Origin: Enterobacterales bacterium CwR94
Lineage (GTDB): Bacteria; Pseudomonadota; Gammaproteobacteria; Enterobacterales; Enterobacteriaceae
Length of the DNA stretch: 64,000 nucleotides
Direction of reading: 5' to 3'
NCBI GenBank assembly: GCA_002837195.1
Contig: KZ478071.1
Coordinates: 23,496 to 87,495 of the forward strand
Shown here: in pieces, positions 53,154 to 63,946 of the stretch
Layout of the letters: every line of letters begins with the position of its first letter
How positions within the stretch are numbered: position 1 is the first letter of the stretch
The notes under the pieces: generated by a model
Told to the model about the DNA's origin: nothing
What the model saw: the letters and a program-made list of their open reading frames with translations, nothing else
Databases searched by the model: none
Position numbers and translations under genes: made by a program

Positions 53154-54035
53154 ATGGATTTACGTGATCTGAAACTCTTTCTGCATCTTGCAGAGAGTCG
53201 GCACTTTGGTCGCACGGCGCGAGCGACGCACGTCAGCCCTTCCACGCTGTCGCGTCAGATACAACGGTTGGAAGAAGATCTGGGCCAAACGTTGTTTTTA
53301 CGTGATAACCGGACGGTCACCCTGACAGAAGCAGGCGATCAACTTCGCCAATTCGCACAACAGACGCTGCTGCAATATCAGCAACTTTGTCACTCGATAG
53401 GTCAAAATGGCCCCTCGCTGAGCGGCGAGCTTCGCCTGTTTTGCTCAGTAACGGCGGCTTATAGCCATTTGCCACCGATCCTGGACCGCTTTCGTGCTGA
53501 ACATCCGTTGGTTGAAATCAAGCTCACGACCGGAGACGCGGCCGATGCCGTTGAGAAAGTCCAAACAGCAGATGCTGATTTGGCGATTGCAGGTCGCCCA
53601 GAACATTTACCGGCCAGCATTGATTTCACGCCGTTGGGACTGATTCCCCTGGTATTGATCGCGCCAGCCTTGCCCTGTCCCGTCCGCCAACAAGCCACGC
53701 AAGCCGAGCCTGATTGGAACCAAATTCCATTTATCCTGCCCGAACAAGGCCCGGCCAGACGCCGAATTGATTTGTGGTTACGCCGCCACCGTATCTCCAG
53801 TCCTTTAATTTATGCCACGGTTTCAGGACATGAAGCGATCGTATCGATGGTGGCATTAGGGTGCGGCGTCGCTCTGTTACCCGATGTGGTGTTGGAAAAC
53901 AGCCCAGAGCCCGTGCGCAACCGCGTACTGGTGTTAGACGGTATCGAATCGGTTGCGCCCTTTGAGTTGGGTGTTTGCGTACAAAAAAAGCGGCTCAATG
54001 AGCCGCTTGTTGATGCGTTTTGGAGTCTGCTGTAA
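53154..54035 (+). CDS. ilvY: LysR-type activator of ilvC, IlvY
   Basis: This 293-residue LysR-family regulator starts MDLRDLKLFLHLAESRHFGR, with its helix-turn-helix in about the first 60 residues, and activates ilvC with acetolactate or acetohydroxybutyrate as inducer. It is divergent from ilvC. Its stop codon abuts the stop of the convergent ilvA with no base between, and its last 17 codons include the hairpin that likely ends the opposite ilv transcript. Confidence 0.95.
   Translation: MDLRDLKLFLHLAESRHFGRTARATHVSPSTLSRQIQRLEEDLGQTLFLRDNRTVTLTEAGDQLRQFAQQTLLQYQQLCHSIGQNGPSLSGELRLFCSVTAAYSHLPPILDRFRAEHPLVEIKLTTGDAADAVEKVQTADADLAIAGRPEHLPASIDFTPLGLIPLVLIAPALPCPVRQQATQAEPDWNQIPFILPEQGPARRRIDLWLRRHRISSPLIYATVSGHEAIVSMVALGCGVALLPDVVLENSPEPVRNRVLVLDGIESVAPFELGVCVQKKRLNEPLVDAFWSLL
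53983..54008 (-). terminator. ilv operon terminator embedded in the ilvY coding end
   Basis: On the minus strand AAGCGGCTC-ATT-GAGCCGCTT (54008-53988) is followed by a T-tract (53983-53989). It lies 28 bp after the ilvA stop but inside the ilvY frame, where it encodes the KKRLNEPL stretch. Confidence 0.8.
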
Positions 54036-55592
54036 TCAGGCTTTGGCATTGCCGCCCAGAAAGAAGCGAAACGCTGGGTTTTCACTTTCATCATGAAAGT
54101 CATAACCCAAATCATTGAGATGCTCTTCAAAGCGCGGTTCGTTATCGCCCAATTCAAATGCGGCCAGAACGCGACCATAATCGGTCCCGTGGCTGCGATA
54201 ATGGAACAGGGAAATGTTCCAATGCGTGCCGAGCGTTTGCAAAAATTTCAGCAACGCACCGGGCGCTTCTGGAAACTCAAAGCTGAACAACCGCTCTCTT
54301 AAAGGTTGAGAGGGTCGGCCACCGACCATGTAGCGCACGTGGAGTTTAGCCATCTCATCGTCAGATAAATCAACGACTTTATAGCCACCACGATCCAATT
54401 GCGCGATGATTTCTTGCCGCTCTTCATTGCCACGCGTTAAGCGTACACCTACAAAAATGCAGGCATCTTTTGTGTCGGCGTAACGGTAATTAAACTCTGT
54501 GACCGATCGCCCACCTAAAATTTGGCAAAACTTTAGGAAGCTACCTTGTTGTTCCGGAATGGTTACGGCCAGCAGGGCTTCACGCTGTTCGCCTAACTCA
54601 CAGCGTTCGGACACATAACGCAGACCGTGAAAATTCACGTTGGCACCCGAGAGCACGTGCGCTAAACGCTCGCCGTGAATACCGTGTTGCTGTACGTACT
54701 TTTTCATGCCTGCCAGCGCTAATGCACCTGAAGGCTCCGCAACCGCACGCACATCATCAAACAAATCTTTTACCGCTGCACAAATGCTGTCGCTGTCCAC
54801 CGTGACGATATCATCAAGATACGCCTGGCAAACGCGGAAGGTTTCGTCACCAATCCGTTTCACAGCAACGCCTTCGGCGAATAAACCGACGCGGGCTAAA
54901 TCAACCGGTTTTCCCGCGTTCAGCGCCGCTTTCAGGCAAGCTGAATCTTCCGCTTCAACGGCGATCACTTTCACCTGTGGCATCAACTGCTTAATCAATA
55001 CTGCCACACCGGCCGCCAGCCCACCGCCGCCAACCGGCACAAAGACGCGATCAATATGCGCATCCTGTTGCAGCAGTTCCATCGCCAATGTGCCCTGCCC
55101 GGCGATCACTGCGGGGTGATCAAACGGCGGAACAAAGGTGTAGCCTTGTTGCTCCGCCAATTCGATGGCCTTGGCTTTCGCCTCATCAAAATTTGCGCCA
55201 AACAGGTAAGCCTCACCGCCAAATGTACGCACCGCATCGACTTTGATATCTGCTGTTGCTAAAGGCATCACAATCAGTGATTTAATGCCTAATTTGCTTG
55301 CCGATAATGCCACTCCCTGGGCGTGATTTCCTGCAGACGCGGTAATCACACCGCGAGCTTTTTGCTCTTCCGTTAGACCGGCAATCATGGCGTATGCGCC
55401 ACGCAACTTGAAGCTGTGTACGGGTTGGCGATCTTCGCGTTTCACCAACACCGTGTTACCCAATCGTGCAGATAACTTTTCCATTTTTTGTAATGGCGTC
55501 ACCTGTGCAACCTCGTACACGGGTGCGCGCAACACAGCACGCAGATACTCTGCGCCGTCCGGGGCGTCAGATAGCGGTTGAGACTCAGCCAT
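54036..55592 (-). CDS. ilvA: Biosynthetic threonine deaminase IlvA
   Basis: IlvA converts threonine to 2-oxobutanoate, the first step to isoleucine, and is inhibited by isoleucine. The 518-residue protein has the PLP lysine K62 in HSFKLRGAYA, the GGGGLAAG phosphate loop, and two C-terminal ACT-like regulatory domains. It lies 2 bp after ilvD and ends the ilvGMEDA operon. Confidence 0.97.
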   Translation of the reverse strand: MAESQPLSDAPDGAEYLRAVLRAPVYEVAQVTPLQKMEKLSARLGNTVLVKREDRQPVHSFKLRGAYAMIAGLTEEQKARGVITASAGNHAQGVALSASKLGIKSLIVMPLATADIKVDAVRTFGGEAYLFGANFDEAKAKAIELAEQQGYTFVPPFDHPAVIAGQGTLAMELLQQDAHIDRVFVPVGGGGLAAGVAVLIKQLMPQVKVIAVEAEDSACLKAALNAGKPVDLARVGLFAEGVAVKRIGDETFRVCQAYLDDIVTVDSDSICAAVKDLFDDVRAVAEPSGALALAGMKKYVQQHGIHGERLAHVLSGANVNFHGLRYVSERCELGEQREALLAVTIPEQQGSFLKFCQILGGRSVTEFNYRYADTKDACIFVGVRLTRGNEERQEIIAQLDRGGYKVVDLSDDEMAKLHVRYMVGGRPSQPLRERLFSFEFPEAPGALLKFLQTLGTHWNISLFHYRSHGTDYGRVLAAFELGDNEPRFEEHLNDLGYDFHDESENPAFRFFLGGNAKA

Positions 55593-55594
55593 AT

Positions 55595-57445
55595 TTAGCC
55601 TCCCAGCTTGGACTTGTCGCGAACGGCGCCTTTGTCCGCACTGGTTGCCAGTGATGCATAGGCACGCAATGCAAAGGAGACCTGACGTTCACGTGAATGC
55701 GGCGTATAAGCAGCATCACCGCGCGCAGATTCTTCTTCACGACGGGCATGCAGGACGTTTTCCGCTACATCCAGCACCATTCCACGGTTAGGAATATCGA
55801 TATTGATCATGTCGCCATCGCGCACCAGTGCAATATCTCCACCGCTCGCTGCTTCGGGTGAAACGTGACCAATCGACAAGCCAGACGTCCCGCCGGAGAA
55901 GCGTCCATCGGTAATCAAGGCACACTGTTTGCCCAATCCCATCGACTTCAGATAGGTGGTCGGATACAGCATTTCCTGCATGCCGGGGCCGCCTTTCGGG
56001 CCCTCGTAGCGAATAACAACCACATCGCCTGCAACCACTTTGCCACCAAGGATCGCGTCTACCGCATCTTCCTGGCTTTCATACACTTTGGCTGGGCCGC
56101 GGAAGGTCAGGTTGTCTTCATCAACACCCGCCGTTTTCACAATACAGCCGTCCTGTGCCAGGTTGCCGTACAGTACGGCCAGACCACCGTCTTGACTGAA
56201 AGCGTGCTCGCGAGAGCGAATGCAGCCTTCCTGACGATCATCATCCAACGTATCCCAACGGCAATCCTGCGAAAAGGCTTGCGTGGTACGAATCCCCGCG
56301 GGGCCCGCGCGGAACATCTTCTTCACGGCTTCATCTTTGGTCAGCGTGATGTCGTACTGGTTCAGCGTTTCGCGCATCGTGATGCCAAGGACGTTTGGCA
56401 CATCGGTGTTGATCAAGCCCGCGCGATCCAGTTCACCCAGAATACCGATCACGCCACCGGCACGGTGAACGTCTTCCATATGATATTTCTGTGTACTGGG
56501 TGCCACTTTACACAGGTGTGGAACCAGGCGTGATAAGCGGTCGATATCAGAAATATTGAAATCAATCTCGCCTTCCTGCGCCGCAGCCAGCAAGTGCAGA
56601 ACGGTGTTAGTGGAACCGCCCATCGCGATATCCAACGTCATGGCGTTTTCAAATGCCGTTTTACTGGCAATATTGCGCGGCAGGACGCTCTCATCATCTT
56701 GCTCATAATAACGCTTGGTTAAACCAACAATGCGTTTGCCTGCGTTGATAAACAGGTCTTTACGATCGGCGTGAGTTGCCAGCAATGAGCCGTTGCCAGG
56801 CTGAGACAAGCCCAGTGCTTCGGTCAGACAGTTCATTGAGTTGGCGGTAAACATACCGGAACAAGAGCCGCAGGTAGGGCAAGCGGAACGTTCAATTTGC
56901 TCACTGTCTGCATCTGAAACGTTCGGGTTGGCCCCTTGAATCATGGCATCAACCAGATCCAGTTTGATTATCTGGTTAGAGAGCTTGGTTTTTCCCGCTT
57001 CCATTGGGCCGCCGGAAACGAAAATAACCGGAATGTTCAGACGCATTGAAGCCATCAACATTCCTGGGGTGATCTTGTCGCAGTTGGAAATACACACCAT
57101 CGCGTCTGCGCAGTGTGCATTAACCATGTATTCCACAGAATCTGCGATCAGTTCGCGAGAGGGCAGTGAATAGAGCATACCGCCATGTCCCATCGCGATG
57201 CCATCATCAACAGCAATGGTATTGAACTCTTTGGCAACACCGCCGGAGGCTTCAATTTGCTCAGCAACCAGCTTACCTAAATCACGCAGGTGCACATGGC
57301 CTGGCACAAATTGAGTGAAGGAGTTGACCACGGCGATAATCGGTTTACCGAAATCGTCATCGGTCATTCCGGTTGCGCGCCAGAGGGCACGGGCACCCGC
57401 CATATTACGGCCGTGGGTGGTGGTGGCGGAACGGTACTTAGGCAT
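55595..57445 (-). CDS. ilvD: Dihydroxyacid dehydratase IlvD
   Basis: IlvD dehydrates the dihydroxyacids of the valine and isoleucine pathways using an iron-sulfur cluster. The 616-residue protein keeps the cluster cysteines in [10 protein letters not shown] and in [13 protein letters not shown]. The start [12 protein letters not shown] at 57445 is the E. coli start; a TTG two codons earlier is less likely. It follows ilvE by 66 bp. Confidence 0.97.
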   Translation of the reverse strand: MPKYRSATTTHGRNMAGARALWRATGMTDDDFGKPIIAVVNSFTQFVPGHVHLRDLGKLVAEQIEASGGVAKEFNTIAVDDGIAMGHGGMLYSLPSRELIADSVEYMVNAHCADAMVCISNCDKITPGMLMASMRLNIPVIFVSGGPMEAGKTKLSNQIIKLDLVDAMIQGANPNVSDADSEQIERSACPTCGSCSGMFTANSMNCLTEALGLSQPGNGSLLATHADRKDLFINAGKRIVGLTKRYYEQDDESVLPRNIASKTAFENAMTLDIAMGGSTNTVLHLLAAAQEGEIDFNISDIDRLSRLVPHLCKVAPSTQKYHMEDVHRAGGVIGILGELDRAGLINTDVPNVLGITMRETLNQYDITLTKDEAVKKMFRAGPAGIRTTQAFSQDCRWDTLDDDRQEGCIRSREHAFSQDGGLAVLYGNLAQDGCIVKTAGVDEDNLTFRGPAKVYESQEDAVDAILGGKVVAGDVVVIRYEGPKGGPGMQEMLYPTTYLKSMGLGKQCALITDGRFSGGTSGLSIGHVSPEAASGGDIALVRDGDMINIDIPNRGMVLDVAENVLHARREEESARGDAAYTPHSRERQVSFALRAYASLATSADKGAVRDKSKLGG

Positions 57446-57511
57446 GCTCAATTTACTCCAATTTCAACAGGTTGCGGACAACGAAACCGTTGCCCGCGAG
57501 TCTTATCGTGA

Positions 57512-58441
57512 TTATGGGTTAACCTGATCCAACCAACCCCATTTGTCTTCAGTTTTGCCACTGAACAGACCAAAGAAGGCTTCCTGAATACGTTTGGTCA
57601 CCGGGCCACACTTGCCAGCGCCGACCTGAATGCGATCAACACTGCGCACAGGCGTGATCTCTGCAGCAGTACCTGACATAAACACTTCATCGGCCAGATA
57701 CAGGGATTCACGAGACAGCACTTGCTCGCGCACTTCAATTCCCATGTCTTTCGCCAGCGTGATAATGGCATCACGCGTAATTCCTGGCAGCGCAGAAGAG
57801 GTAAATGGCGGCGTGAACAGAATGCCATCTTTCACTTCAAACAGGTTTTCACCTGCACCTTCAGAAATATAGCCCTGGGTATCCAACGCGATACCTTCCT
57901 GATAGCCGTGACGACGTGCTTCGCTGCCGACCAGCAACGAAGACAGGTAGTTACCACCGGCTTTGGCAGCAGTCGGCAAAGTGTTAGGTGCTACGCGGTT
58001 CCAGGACGAAACCATGGCGTCGATTCCCTGCTCCAGCGCTTCAGCGCCGAGGTAAGCACCCCACGGAAACGCTGCGATGATCACGTCAGTTTCGTAACCA
58101 TCGGGCGGGTTCACACCCAGCCCCACATCGCCAACAAATGCCAGTGGGCGAATATAGGCACTTTTCAGGTTATTTTTACGAATCACGTCGCGGCAGGCAT
58201 CCATCAATTGCTCAACGCTGTATGACAGTGGAAAACGGTAGATTTTTGCTGAGTCATGCAGGCGCTGCATATGTTCACGATGACGGAAAACGACTGGCCC
58301 TTTATGGGAGTCATAGCAACGCACGCCTTCGAAAACGGAAGTGCCGTAGTGTAATGCGTGGGACATGACGCTGACTTTTGCCTCTTCCCACTTAACCATC
58401 TCGCCATTAAACCAAATAAAGTCAGCTTTTTTCGTGCTCAT
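57512..58441 (-). CDS. ilvE: Branched-chain amino acid aminotransferase IlvE
   Basis: IlvE is the PLP-dependent last step for leucine, isoleucine and valine. The 309-residue class IV aminotransferase has the PLP lysine in TAAKAGGNYL and the SEGAGENLFEVKDG motif. It lies 12 bp after ilvM. Confidence 0.97.
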   Translation of the reverse strand: MSTKKADFIWFNGEMVKWEEAKVSVMSHALHYGTSVFEGVRCYDSHKGPVVFRHREHMQRLHDSAKIYRFPLSYSVEQLMDACRDVIRKNNLKSAYIRPLAFVGDVGLGVNPPDGYETDVIIAAFPWGAYLGAEALEQGIDAMVSSWNRVAPNTLPTAAKAGGNYLSSLLVGSEARRHGYQEGIALDTQGYISEGAGENLFEVKDGILFTPPFTSSALPGITRDAIITLAKDMGIEVREQVLSRESLYLADEVFMSGTAAEITPVRSVDRIQVGAGKCGPVTKRIQEAFFGLFSGKTEDKWGWLDQVNP

Positions 58442-58453
58442 TCTGTATTCCTT

Positions 58454-58717
58454 TTACGCTTGTGCGCGGATTTGTTGTGTTGTCTGTTGTTGTACCTGAA
58501 CGCAGGCGACGTCCATCAATTTACTTAGCTGCGTTGACAGTAAATCGACAGAGCGCTGGCTGGCAACGGTCAATTCAATATTAATACTCTCACTGTTCGT
58601 AGGCGAATTCATATTCATCGCGCAAACCTTGAATCCACGATGGCGAACAACGCGCAAGATGCGTTCCAGTATTTCGGGTCTGAAGCGCGCTTCAATAGAC
58701 AATTGGTGCTGATTCAT
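58454..58717 (-). CDS. ilvM: Acetolactate synthase II small subunit IlvM
   Basis: This 87-residue ACT-domain regulatory subunit pairs with IlvG. It begins [20 protein letters not shown] and contains the [11 protein letters not shown] strand. It overlaps the ilvG stop by 4 bp (ATGA), so translation is coupled. Confidence 0.94.
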   Translation of the reverse strand: MNQHQLSIEARFRPEILERILRVVRHRGFKVCAMNMNSPTNSESINIELTVASQRSVDLLSTQLSKLMDVACVQVQQQTTQQIRAQA

Positions 58718-60360
58718 GCGGTTTTCTCCATCATATTTGCGTTGCTGGCACCCGGCGGCACCAGTGGCCAGACGTTTTCATGCTCATCAATTGAGACATG
58801 CAGCATGTATGGCCCTTCGCTATTCAGCAGAGCGTCTAATGCGGCGTCGACCTGATCTTTACGGGTAATCCGCTGGCCTGGAATATCAAAAGCACTGGCC
58901 AGCGTCAGAAAATCGGGGTTATCAGACAGGTTGGTTTCACTGTAGCGCTCAGAAAAGAACAACTGCTGCCACTGACGAACCATGCCTAATCGCTGGTTGT
59001 CCAGCAGGACAATTTTCAATGGCAACTTCTTGCGCTTGATGGTCCCCAGTTCCTGCACATTCATCATGAAAGAACCATCGCCCGACACACATATTACGGT
59101 GTCATTGGGACGTGCCACTTGCGCGCCCACGGCGGCCGGCAAGCCAAAGCCCATCGTTCCTAATCCACTGGAAGTAATGAAATCTTCAGGCGCGTCTACG
59201 GTGATGTGCTGAGCAGCCCACATCTGATGCTGACCAACATCCGTGGTAATCACCGTGCGGGCAGCTTTACGATCGGAAAGTTGTTTCAGGAACAGTGGCG
59301 CAAAAATGGCTTCACCGGGGTGATCGTAGCGCCAATGATGCTCACTTTTTAACTGCTGCACTTCCTGTCGCCACGCATCGATCTCCAGCGGCTGTGACAG
59401 TGCAGGTAAAACGTCGTTTAACTCACCACGTAAAGCCACATGCGCCTGGCGCAGTTTATTGAGTTCTGCAGGATCAATATCTAAATGGATGACGCTGGCA
59501 TGAGGGGCGAACGTATTCAGCTTACCCGTCACACGATCATCAAAACGCGCGCCGACAGCAATCAACAAATCACAATCTTGTACTGCAAGGTTTGCGGCTT
59601 TGGTGCCGTGCATGCCCAGCATCCCCAGATAGCACGGGTCACTGGCATCTGGCGCCCCAAGCCCTTTTAATGTCGCAACCGTTGGGATGCCGGTGGCTTT
59701 CACCAGATCCCGCAATGCAGGTACCGCATTCGCCATACCCACACCGCCACCGATATAAAACATCGGCTTTTTCGAGTGCGCCATCATGTGCCGAGCTTGC
59801 GCTATCTCTTCGGTGGGATAGTCATGCTGCTCTTCAACTTCGAGCAGGTGTGGCAGCCAGTCACCCTTAGCTAACTGGATATCTTTAGGAATATCAATCA
59901 GTACTGGGCCAGGTCGCCCTGACTGCGCGATAGCGAAGGCTTCAGCCATCGCTGCTGGCAGTTCGTCTAACGACTCAACTAAAAAGCTGTGTTTGGTACA
60001 GGCCAAAGAGAGGCCTAATACATCAATTTCTTGAAACGCATCCGTGCCGATAAAGGGAGAAGCCACCTGACCTGTGATAGCCACGACGGGAATGGAATCC
60101 ATCATCGCATCCGCCAGTCCTGTGATCAGGTTGGTTGCACCAGGGCCGGACGTCGCAATACAAACGCCCGTCTTTCCGGTTGCACGCGCATAGCCAATCG
60201 CGGCCATGACAGCGCCCTGCTCATGACGGCACAGTAGGTGTTCGACGCCGCCATCGTATAGAGCATCATAGACTGGCATGATTGCGCCACCTGGATAGCC
60301 GAATACTGTTTCAACCCCTTGCGCGCGTAACGCTTGAACCACCCACTGAGCACCATTCAT
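58714..60360 (-). CDS. ilvG: Acetolactate synthase II large subunit IlvG, intact
   Basis: IlvG is a ThDP-dependent acetohydroxyacid synthase that, with IlvM, makes acetolactate and acetohydroxybutyrate and resists valine inhibition. The 548-residue protein has the ThDP glutamate E47 in RHEQG and the [14 protein letters not shown] cofactor motif. No frameshift is present, unlike in E. coli K-12. The ATG at 60360 ([11 protein letters not shown]) follows GGGGGAA; a TTG or ATG at 60390 is less likely. Confidence 0.97.
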   Translation of the reverse strand: MNGAQWVVQALRAQGVETVFGYPGGAIMPVYDALYDGGVEHLLCRHEQGAVMAAIGYARATGKTGVCIATSGPGATNLITGLADAMMDSIPVVAITGQVASPFIGTDAFQEIDVLGLSLACTKHSFLVESLDELPAAMAEAFAIAQSGRPGPVLIDIPKDIQLAKGDWLPHLLEVEEQHDYPTEEIAQARHMMAHSKKPMFYIGGGVGMANAVPALRDLVKATGIPTVATLKGLGAPDASDPCYLGMLGMHGTKAANLAVQDCDLLIAVGARFDDRVTGKLNTFAPHASVIHLDIDPAELNKLRQAHVALRGELNDVLPALSQPLEIDAWRQEVQQLKSEHHWRYDHPGEAIFAPLFLKQLSDRKAARTVITTDVGQHQMWAAQHITVDAPEDFITSSGLGTMGFGLPAAVGAQVARPNDTVICVSGDGSFMMNVQELGTIKRKKLPLKIVLLDNQRLGMVRQWQQLFFSERYSETNLSDNPDFLTLASAFDIPGQRITRKDQVDAALDALLNSEGPYMLHVSIDEHENVWPLVPPGASNANMMEKTA

Positions 60361-60446
60361 AGTTATTCCCCCGCCTCTCGCTGGGAACAACAGGATTTTA
60401 TTCTATTGTTCATTTTTCATTCCTCTGCCAGTTAATGCCTGAATAT

Positions 60447-60482
60447 AAAAAAACCCCCGAACCTTTCGGTGCGGGGGTTTTT
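60447..60482 (-). terminator. ilv attenuator terminator
   Basis: On the minus strand AAACCCCCG and CGGGGGTTT arms (60472-60480 and 60451-60459) enclose a smaller ACC/GGT stem and are followed by a T-tract. This lies between ilvL and ilvG and is the attenuation terminator. Confidence 0.92.
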
Positions 60483-60500
60483 CGGATTCAGACTTGATTT

Positions 60501-60599
60501 TTAAGCCTTTCTTTCTCCAAGTGCTGCCCCGCACGGTGGGATAATAATCACCACCACGCTAATCACGACCAGGCTAATCACTCGTAGAAGGGCTGTCAT
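60501..60599 (-). CDS. ilvL: ilv operon leader peptide IlvL
   Basis: This 32-residue leader reads MTALLRVISLVVISVVVIII then PPCGAALGERKA and is almost identical to E. coli IlvL. Runs of Val, Ile and Leu codons sense charged tRNA supply, and the downstream attenuator follows at once. A possible promoter on the minus strand is TTGCCA (60664-60669), 16 bp, GATAAC (60642-60647). Confidence 0.97.
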   Translation of the reverse strand: MTALLRVISLVVISVVVIIIPPCGAALGERKA

Positions 60600-60922
60600 A
60601 TTCGGTTCGATTTCATTCTTGCTCGAAGTAATGCCTACAGAGTTATCACAGTTTTTGGGTGCATGGCAATATTTTTTTGATTAGCGGGTAAAATGCTCAC
60701 CCCCGAAATCGATGCAAAGCTAATGATTTGTCAGCATATATTAGACGCTTGGTTATTTTCGTTAAAAAAGACATCGGGACAACCTTTACCAGGATGTGCA
60801 CAAAATTCCAGACCACGTTGCAACGCATCGTTTTAGTCTGGAAAAGCCTGCGCAAATCACACCGTCAGCAGTGGGGCTCCATCTTTTACTCAGACATACT
60901 TCTTGCTCTTAGGGAGAAGATT
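60600..60922. promoter_or_regulatory. Region between ilvL and comM
   Basis: This 323-bp divergent gap contains the predicted ilvL promoter noted with ilvL. The rest is AT-rich and carries the comM ribosome site (AGGGAGAAG, 60911-60919). An open frame in phase with comM from 60728 has no family support. Confidence 0.45.
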
Positions 60923-62443
60923 ATGTCATTAGCGACAGTATTTAGCCGCGCAGCACTGGGAATGAACGCACCACTGATTTTGGTTGAAGCGCATGTCAGT
61001 GGTGGATTGCCGTCACTGAACCTCGTCGGGCTCCCAGAGACCACGGTGAAAGAAGCGAAGGATCGCGTACGCAGTGCCATCTTAAATAGCGGCTTTCAGT
61101 TTCCGGCCCAACGCGTCACCATTAATCTTGCACCGGCAGACTTGCCAAAAGAAGGCGGCAGATATGACCTTCCAATTGCTATCGCTATTCTGGCGGCCTC
61201 AAGTCAAATCTCACTGGAAAAACTTAAAGACGTTGAGTTTTTGGGGGAGCTTGCTCTCGATGGTGCTTTAAGAGGTGTACAGGGTGCTATACCCGCCGCT
61301 ATGGCCGCGCAGCAAGCCGGGCATACATTAGTCTTGCCACAGGCCAACGAAGCTGAAATTGGACTTATGCGTGAGGGCCATGCTCGTCTCGCACAGCATC
61401 TATTGCAGGTTTGTGCCTTTCTACAAGGGGAAGACACCTTGACCGAAGCACAACCTGCTCCTGAAGCGCCTCCCCGCATGGTTGGTGATCTGCAAGACAT
61501 TATTGGCCAACACCAGGCCAAACGCGCCTTAGAGATCGCCGCTGCTGGGGGACATAATCTGCTCCTTATTGGCCCCCCTGGCACCGGAAAGACAATGCTG
61601 GCTATGCGATTGCCTGGCCTCCTACCTGCACTCAGTGAGCAGGAGGCCTTAGAATCCGCCACTATTTACAGCCTGGTTGGCATGAGCAAAGGCATCGTAC
61701 ATTGGCGTGAGCGGCCTTTCAGAGCCCCACATCACAGCGCATCACTGTATGCGCTCGTGGGTGGCGGTAGCTTGCCACGCCCAGGAGAGATAACGCTCGC
61801 CCATCGGGGAATACTGTTTTTAGATGAACTTCCGGAATTTCAACGCCAGGCTCTGGATGCTTTACGGCAGCCGTTAGAATCTGGAGATATCACTTTGTCA
61901 CGTGCCAGAGCGACAGTCACCTTTCCCGCAGAGTTTCAATTAGTCGCCGCTATGAATCCAAGCCCGACAGGGCATTATGCAGGTACGCACAACCGCACTT
62001 CGCCACAGCAGGTGTTGAAATACCTAAATAAGCTCTCTGGCCCTTTTTTGGATCGTTTTGACCTATCCTTAGAGGTGCCACTTTTACCGCCGGGAACCCT
62101 GGCACAGCATCACCAGGCAGAAGAAAGCAGTGAAAAGGTCCGATTGCGCGTGATTGCCGCACGTAACAAGCAACAAACACGAGCTGGAGCGATCAATGCC
62201 AGAATGGACAATGGACAGATTAAACAGTGGTGCCATTTGAAGATACAGGATGCGGAATGGCTTGAAAGTGCATTAAACGCACTCGGGCTGTCTGTGAGAG
62301 CCTGGCAGCGGTTACTGCGTGTTGCCCGCACCATTGCTGATTTAGCGGGCGAGGAGGCGATACAGCGCGAGCATCTCATGGAGGCGCTCGCCTACAGAGG
62401 GATTGATCGCTTACTGATTCAACTACATCGCGCTATGGGATAA
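60923..62443 (+). CDS. comM: ComM/YifB, AAA+ Mg-chelatase-like helicase
   Basis: This 506-residue protein has an N-terminal Lon-protease-like fold (RVTINLAPADLPKEGGRYDLP), the AAA+ Walker A IGPPGTGKT, a FLDELPEF Walker B and a C-terminal Mg-chelatase domain. ComM/YifB is a hexameric helicase that promotes branch migration during natural transformation; its role outside competent species is unclear. The ATG at 60923 (MSLATVFSRAALGMNAP) follows GGGAGAAG and aligns with E. coli YifB. Confidence 0.94.
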   Translation: MSLATVFSRAALGMNAPLILVEAHVSGGLPSLNLVGLPETTVKEAKDRVRSAILNSGFQFPAQRVTINLAPADLPKEGGRYDLPIAIAILAASSQISLEKLKDVEFLGELALDGALRGVQGAIPAAMAAQQAGHTLVLPQANEAEIGLMREGHARLAQHLLQVCAFLQGEDTLTEAQPAPEAPPRMVGDLQDIIGQHQAKRALEIAAAGGHNLLLIGPPGTGKTMLAMRLPGLLPALSEQEALESATIYSLVGMSKGIVHWRERPFRAPHHSASLYALVGGGSLPRPGEITLAHRGILFLDELPEFQRQALDALRQPLESGDITLSRARATVTFPAEFQLVAAMNPSPTGHYAGTHNRTSPQQVLKYLNKLSGPFLDRFDLSLEVPLLPPGTLAQHHQAEESSEKVRLRVIAARNKQQTRAGAINARMDNGQIKQWCHLKIQDAEWLESALNALGLSVRAWQRLLRVARTIADLAGEEAIQREHLMEALAYRGIDRLLIQLHRAMG

Positions 62444-62477
62444 AAAAATGGAGCCACTTGGGCTCCATCTCTTTTTA
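62442..62477. terminator. Bidirectional terminator between comM and maoP
   Basis: ATGGAGCC (62448-62455) pairs with GGCTCCAT (62461-62468) with A and T tracts outside. It suits both converging genes. Confidence 0.85.
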
Positions 62478-62813
62478 ATCATCGCTGTCGCTGTAGTCTT
62501 CCACCCCTTCGACCTGCGGCTTACCGCCAGAAAGAGTGTGGAAACGTTTAGGACGCTTAATGCGTGCAGTGTATTTACTCCATACACGTTCAGCTTCAGT
62601 TTGCGCCTCACGAACACCGCGGCAGACATCAATAAACTGGCGCTCTTCATCAGTTGATGGTTCGCGTTTTGCCAAATCCAGTTCGTTGAACGCATAACCA
62701 TGACGCTCAAGAAGCTGTGCTTCCTTAATTGTGAAATCACCGTGACGCGAAAAACCACGAGGATAGTGTTTGTTATCAAAAAAACGATTAGTTGTTGCGA
62801 AGCTTTCCGCCAT
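62475..62813 (-). CDS. maoP: Macrodomain Ori organisation protein MaoP (YifE)
   Basis: MaoP works with the maoS site, located in the maoP promoter region of E. coli, to constrain chromosome contacts in the Ori macrodomain. The 112-residue protein starts [20 protein letters not shown] and ends [11 protein letters not shown], very like E. coli. The 121-bp gap to hdfR (62814-62934) is where a maoS site would be expected; I cannot identify it here. Confidence 0.95.
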   Translation of the reverse strand: MAESFATTNRFFDNKHYPRGFSRHGDFTIKEAQLLERHGYAFNELDLAKREPSTDEERQFIDVCRGVREAQTEAERVWSKYTARIKRPKRFHTLSGGKPQVEGVEDYSDSDD

Positions 62814-62934
62814 TTTACACGCTCCTAACTCTTCTATGGCCGTGCTATTTATGGCGCGGAGTATTAGTTAGGCTTGACAGAGTGTAAAACAAAACATTTA
62901 AATCAACTCGACAAACATTTTTTAGGGGATAGAT

Positions 62935-63756
62935 GTGGATACGGAATTACTTAAAACCTTCCTGGAAGTCAGCCGGACGCGCCACTTTGGGCGAGCTGCA
63001 GAAGCCCTCTATCTTACGCAATCCGCCGTGAGCTTTCGTATAAGGCAGCTTGAAAATCAACTGGGTGTGAATCTGTTTACGCGTCATCGTAACAATATCA
63101 GGTTAACCTCCGCTGGTGAGCGCCTACTGCCTTATGCTGAAAGTTTGATGAGCACATGGATTATGGCGAAGAAAGAGGTATCTCATACGCAGGAGCACCA
63201 TGAGTTGGCTATTGGAGCAAGTGCATCGCTTTGGGAGGCGTATTTAACCCCCTGGCTGCAAACACTTTACGAGAATCGTGAAAACCTGCATTTGGAGGCT
63301 CGCATTGCACAGCGACACTCGCTTGTAAAGCAGTTGCATGAGCGACAGCTCGACCTGCTCATCACAACAGAAGCCCCCAAGATGGATGAATTAACCAGCC
63401 AACAGATTGGTCATATTTCTCTGGCGCTGTTTCGGTCTGTAAAAGCTGAGAGGCGCGATAAATATGATTACATCAAACTGGAATGGGGTGCTGACTTTCA
63501 TCAGCATGAAAGCTACCTGGTGGGTGCTGACGACGTTCCCGTCCTCACTACAACATCGGCACATTTAACGCGACAGTTGCTACCCACAACAGGAGCCTGC
63601 GCATTTTTGCCAGATAGCTGGCTAAATGAGTATGACGATTTAGAAGTCATCCCTAATACAGCCGTCGCCGTGCGCCCGTTGTATGCTGTTTGGCTACAAA
63701 ATAGCGATCAGCAGACCTGGATCCGACAATTGCTTAAGCAACCCGTCAGCGTGTAA
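62935..63756 (+). CDS. hdfR: LysR-type regulator HdfR
   Basis: HdfR is a LysR regulator, named as an H-NS-dependent repressor of flhDC. The 273-residue protein begins [20 protein letters not shown] with a helix-turn-helix at about 1-60. The start is GTG at 62935 after AGGGGAT. It is divergent from maoP, as in E. coli, and ends in a strong terminator. Confidence 0.95.
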   Translation: MDTELLKTFLEVSRTRHFGRAAEALYLTQSAVSFRIRQLENQLGVNLFTRHRNNIRLTSAGERLLPYAESLMSTWIMAKKEVSHTQEHHELAIGASASLWEAYLTPWLQTLYENRENLHLEARIAQRHSLVKQLHERQLDLLITTEAPKMDELTSQQIGHISLALFRSVKAERRDKYDYIKLEWGADFHQHESYLVGADDVPVLTTTSAHLTRQLLPTTGACAFLPDSWLNEYDDLEVIPNTAVAVRPLYAVWLQNSDQQTWIRQLLKQPVSV

Positions 63757-63773
63757 TGGTATTTTAAAAACGC

Positions 63774-63800
63774 AAAAGGCTGCTCTGAGCAGCCTTTTTT
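63774..63800 (+). terminator. Terminator after hdfR
   Basis: GGCTGCT (63778-63784) and AGCAGCC (63788-63794), extended by A/T pairs, precede six T on the plus strand. It stands 18 bp after the stop. Confidence 0.85.
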
Positions 63801-63823
63801 CTATTTTTACTTGAATTTTAAGC

Positions 63824-63853
63824 AAAAAAAAATCCTTTGCCGAAGCAAAGGAT
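63824..63853 (-). terminator. Terminator after tRNA-Trp
   Basis: On the minus strand ATCCTTTGC-TTCG-GCAAAGGAT (63853-63832) is followed by an eight-base T-tract. It ends the Asp-Trp tRNA transcript. Confidence 0.88.
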
Positions 63854-63862
63854 TCTTAATTC

Positions 63863-63938
<76 letters not shown>

Positions 63939-63946
63939 AAATAGGG

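Noticed and set aside
55865..56533. 222-codon frame antisense to ilvD
   Set aside because: Shadow of ilvD without family resemblance or start signals.
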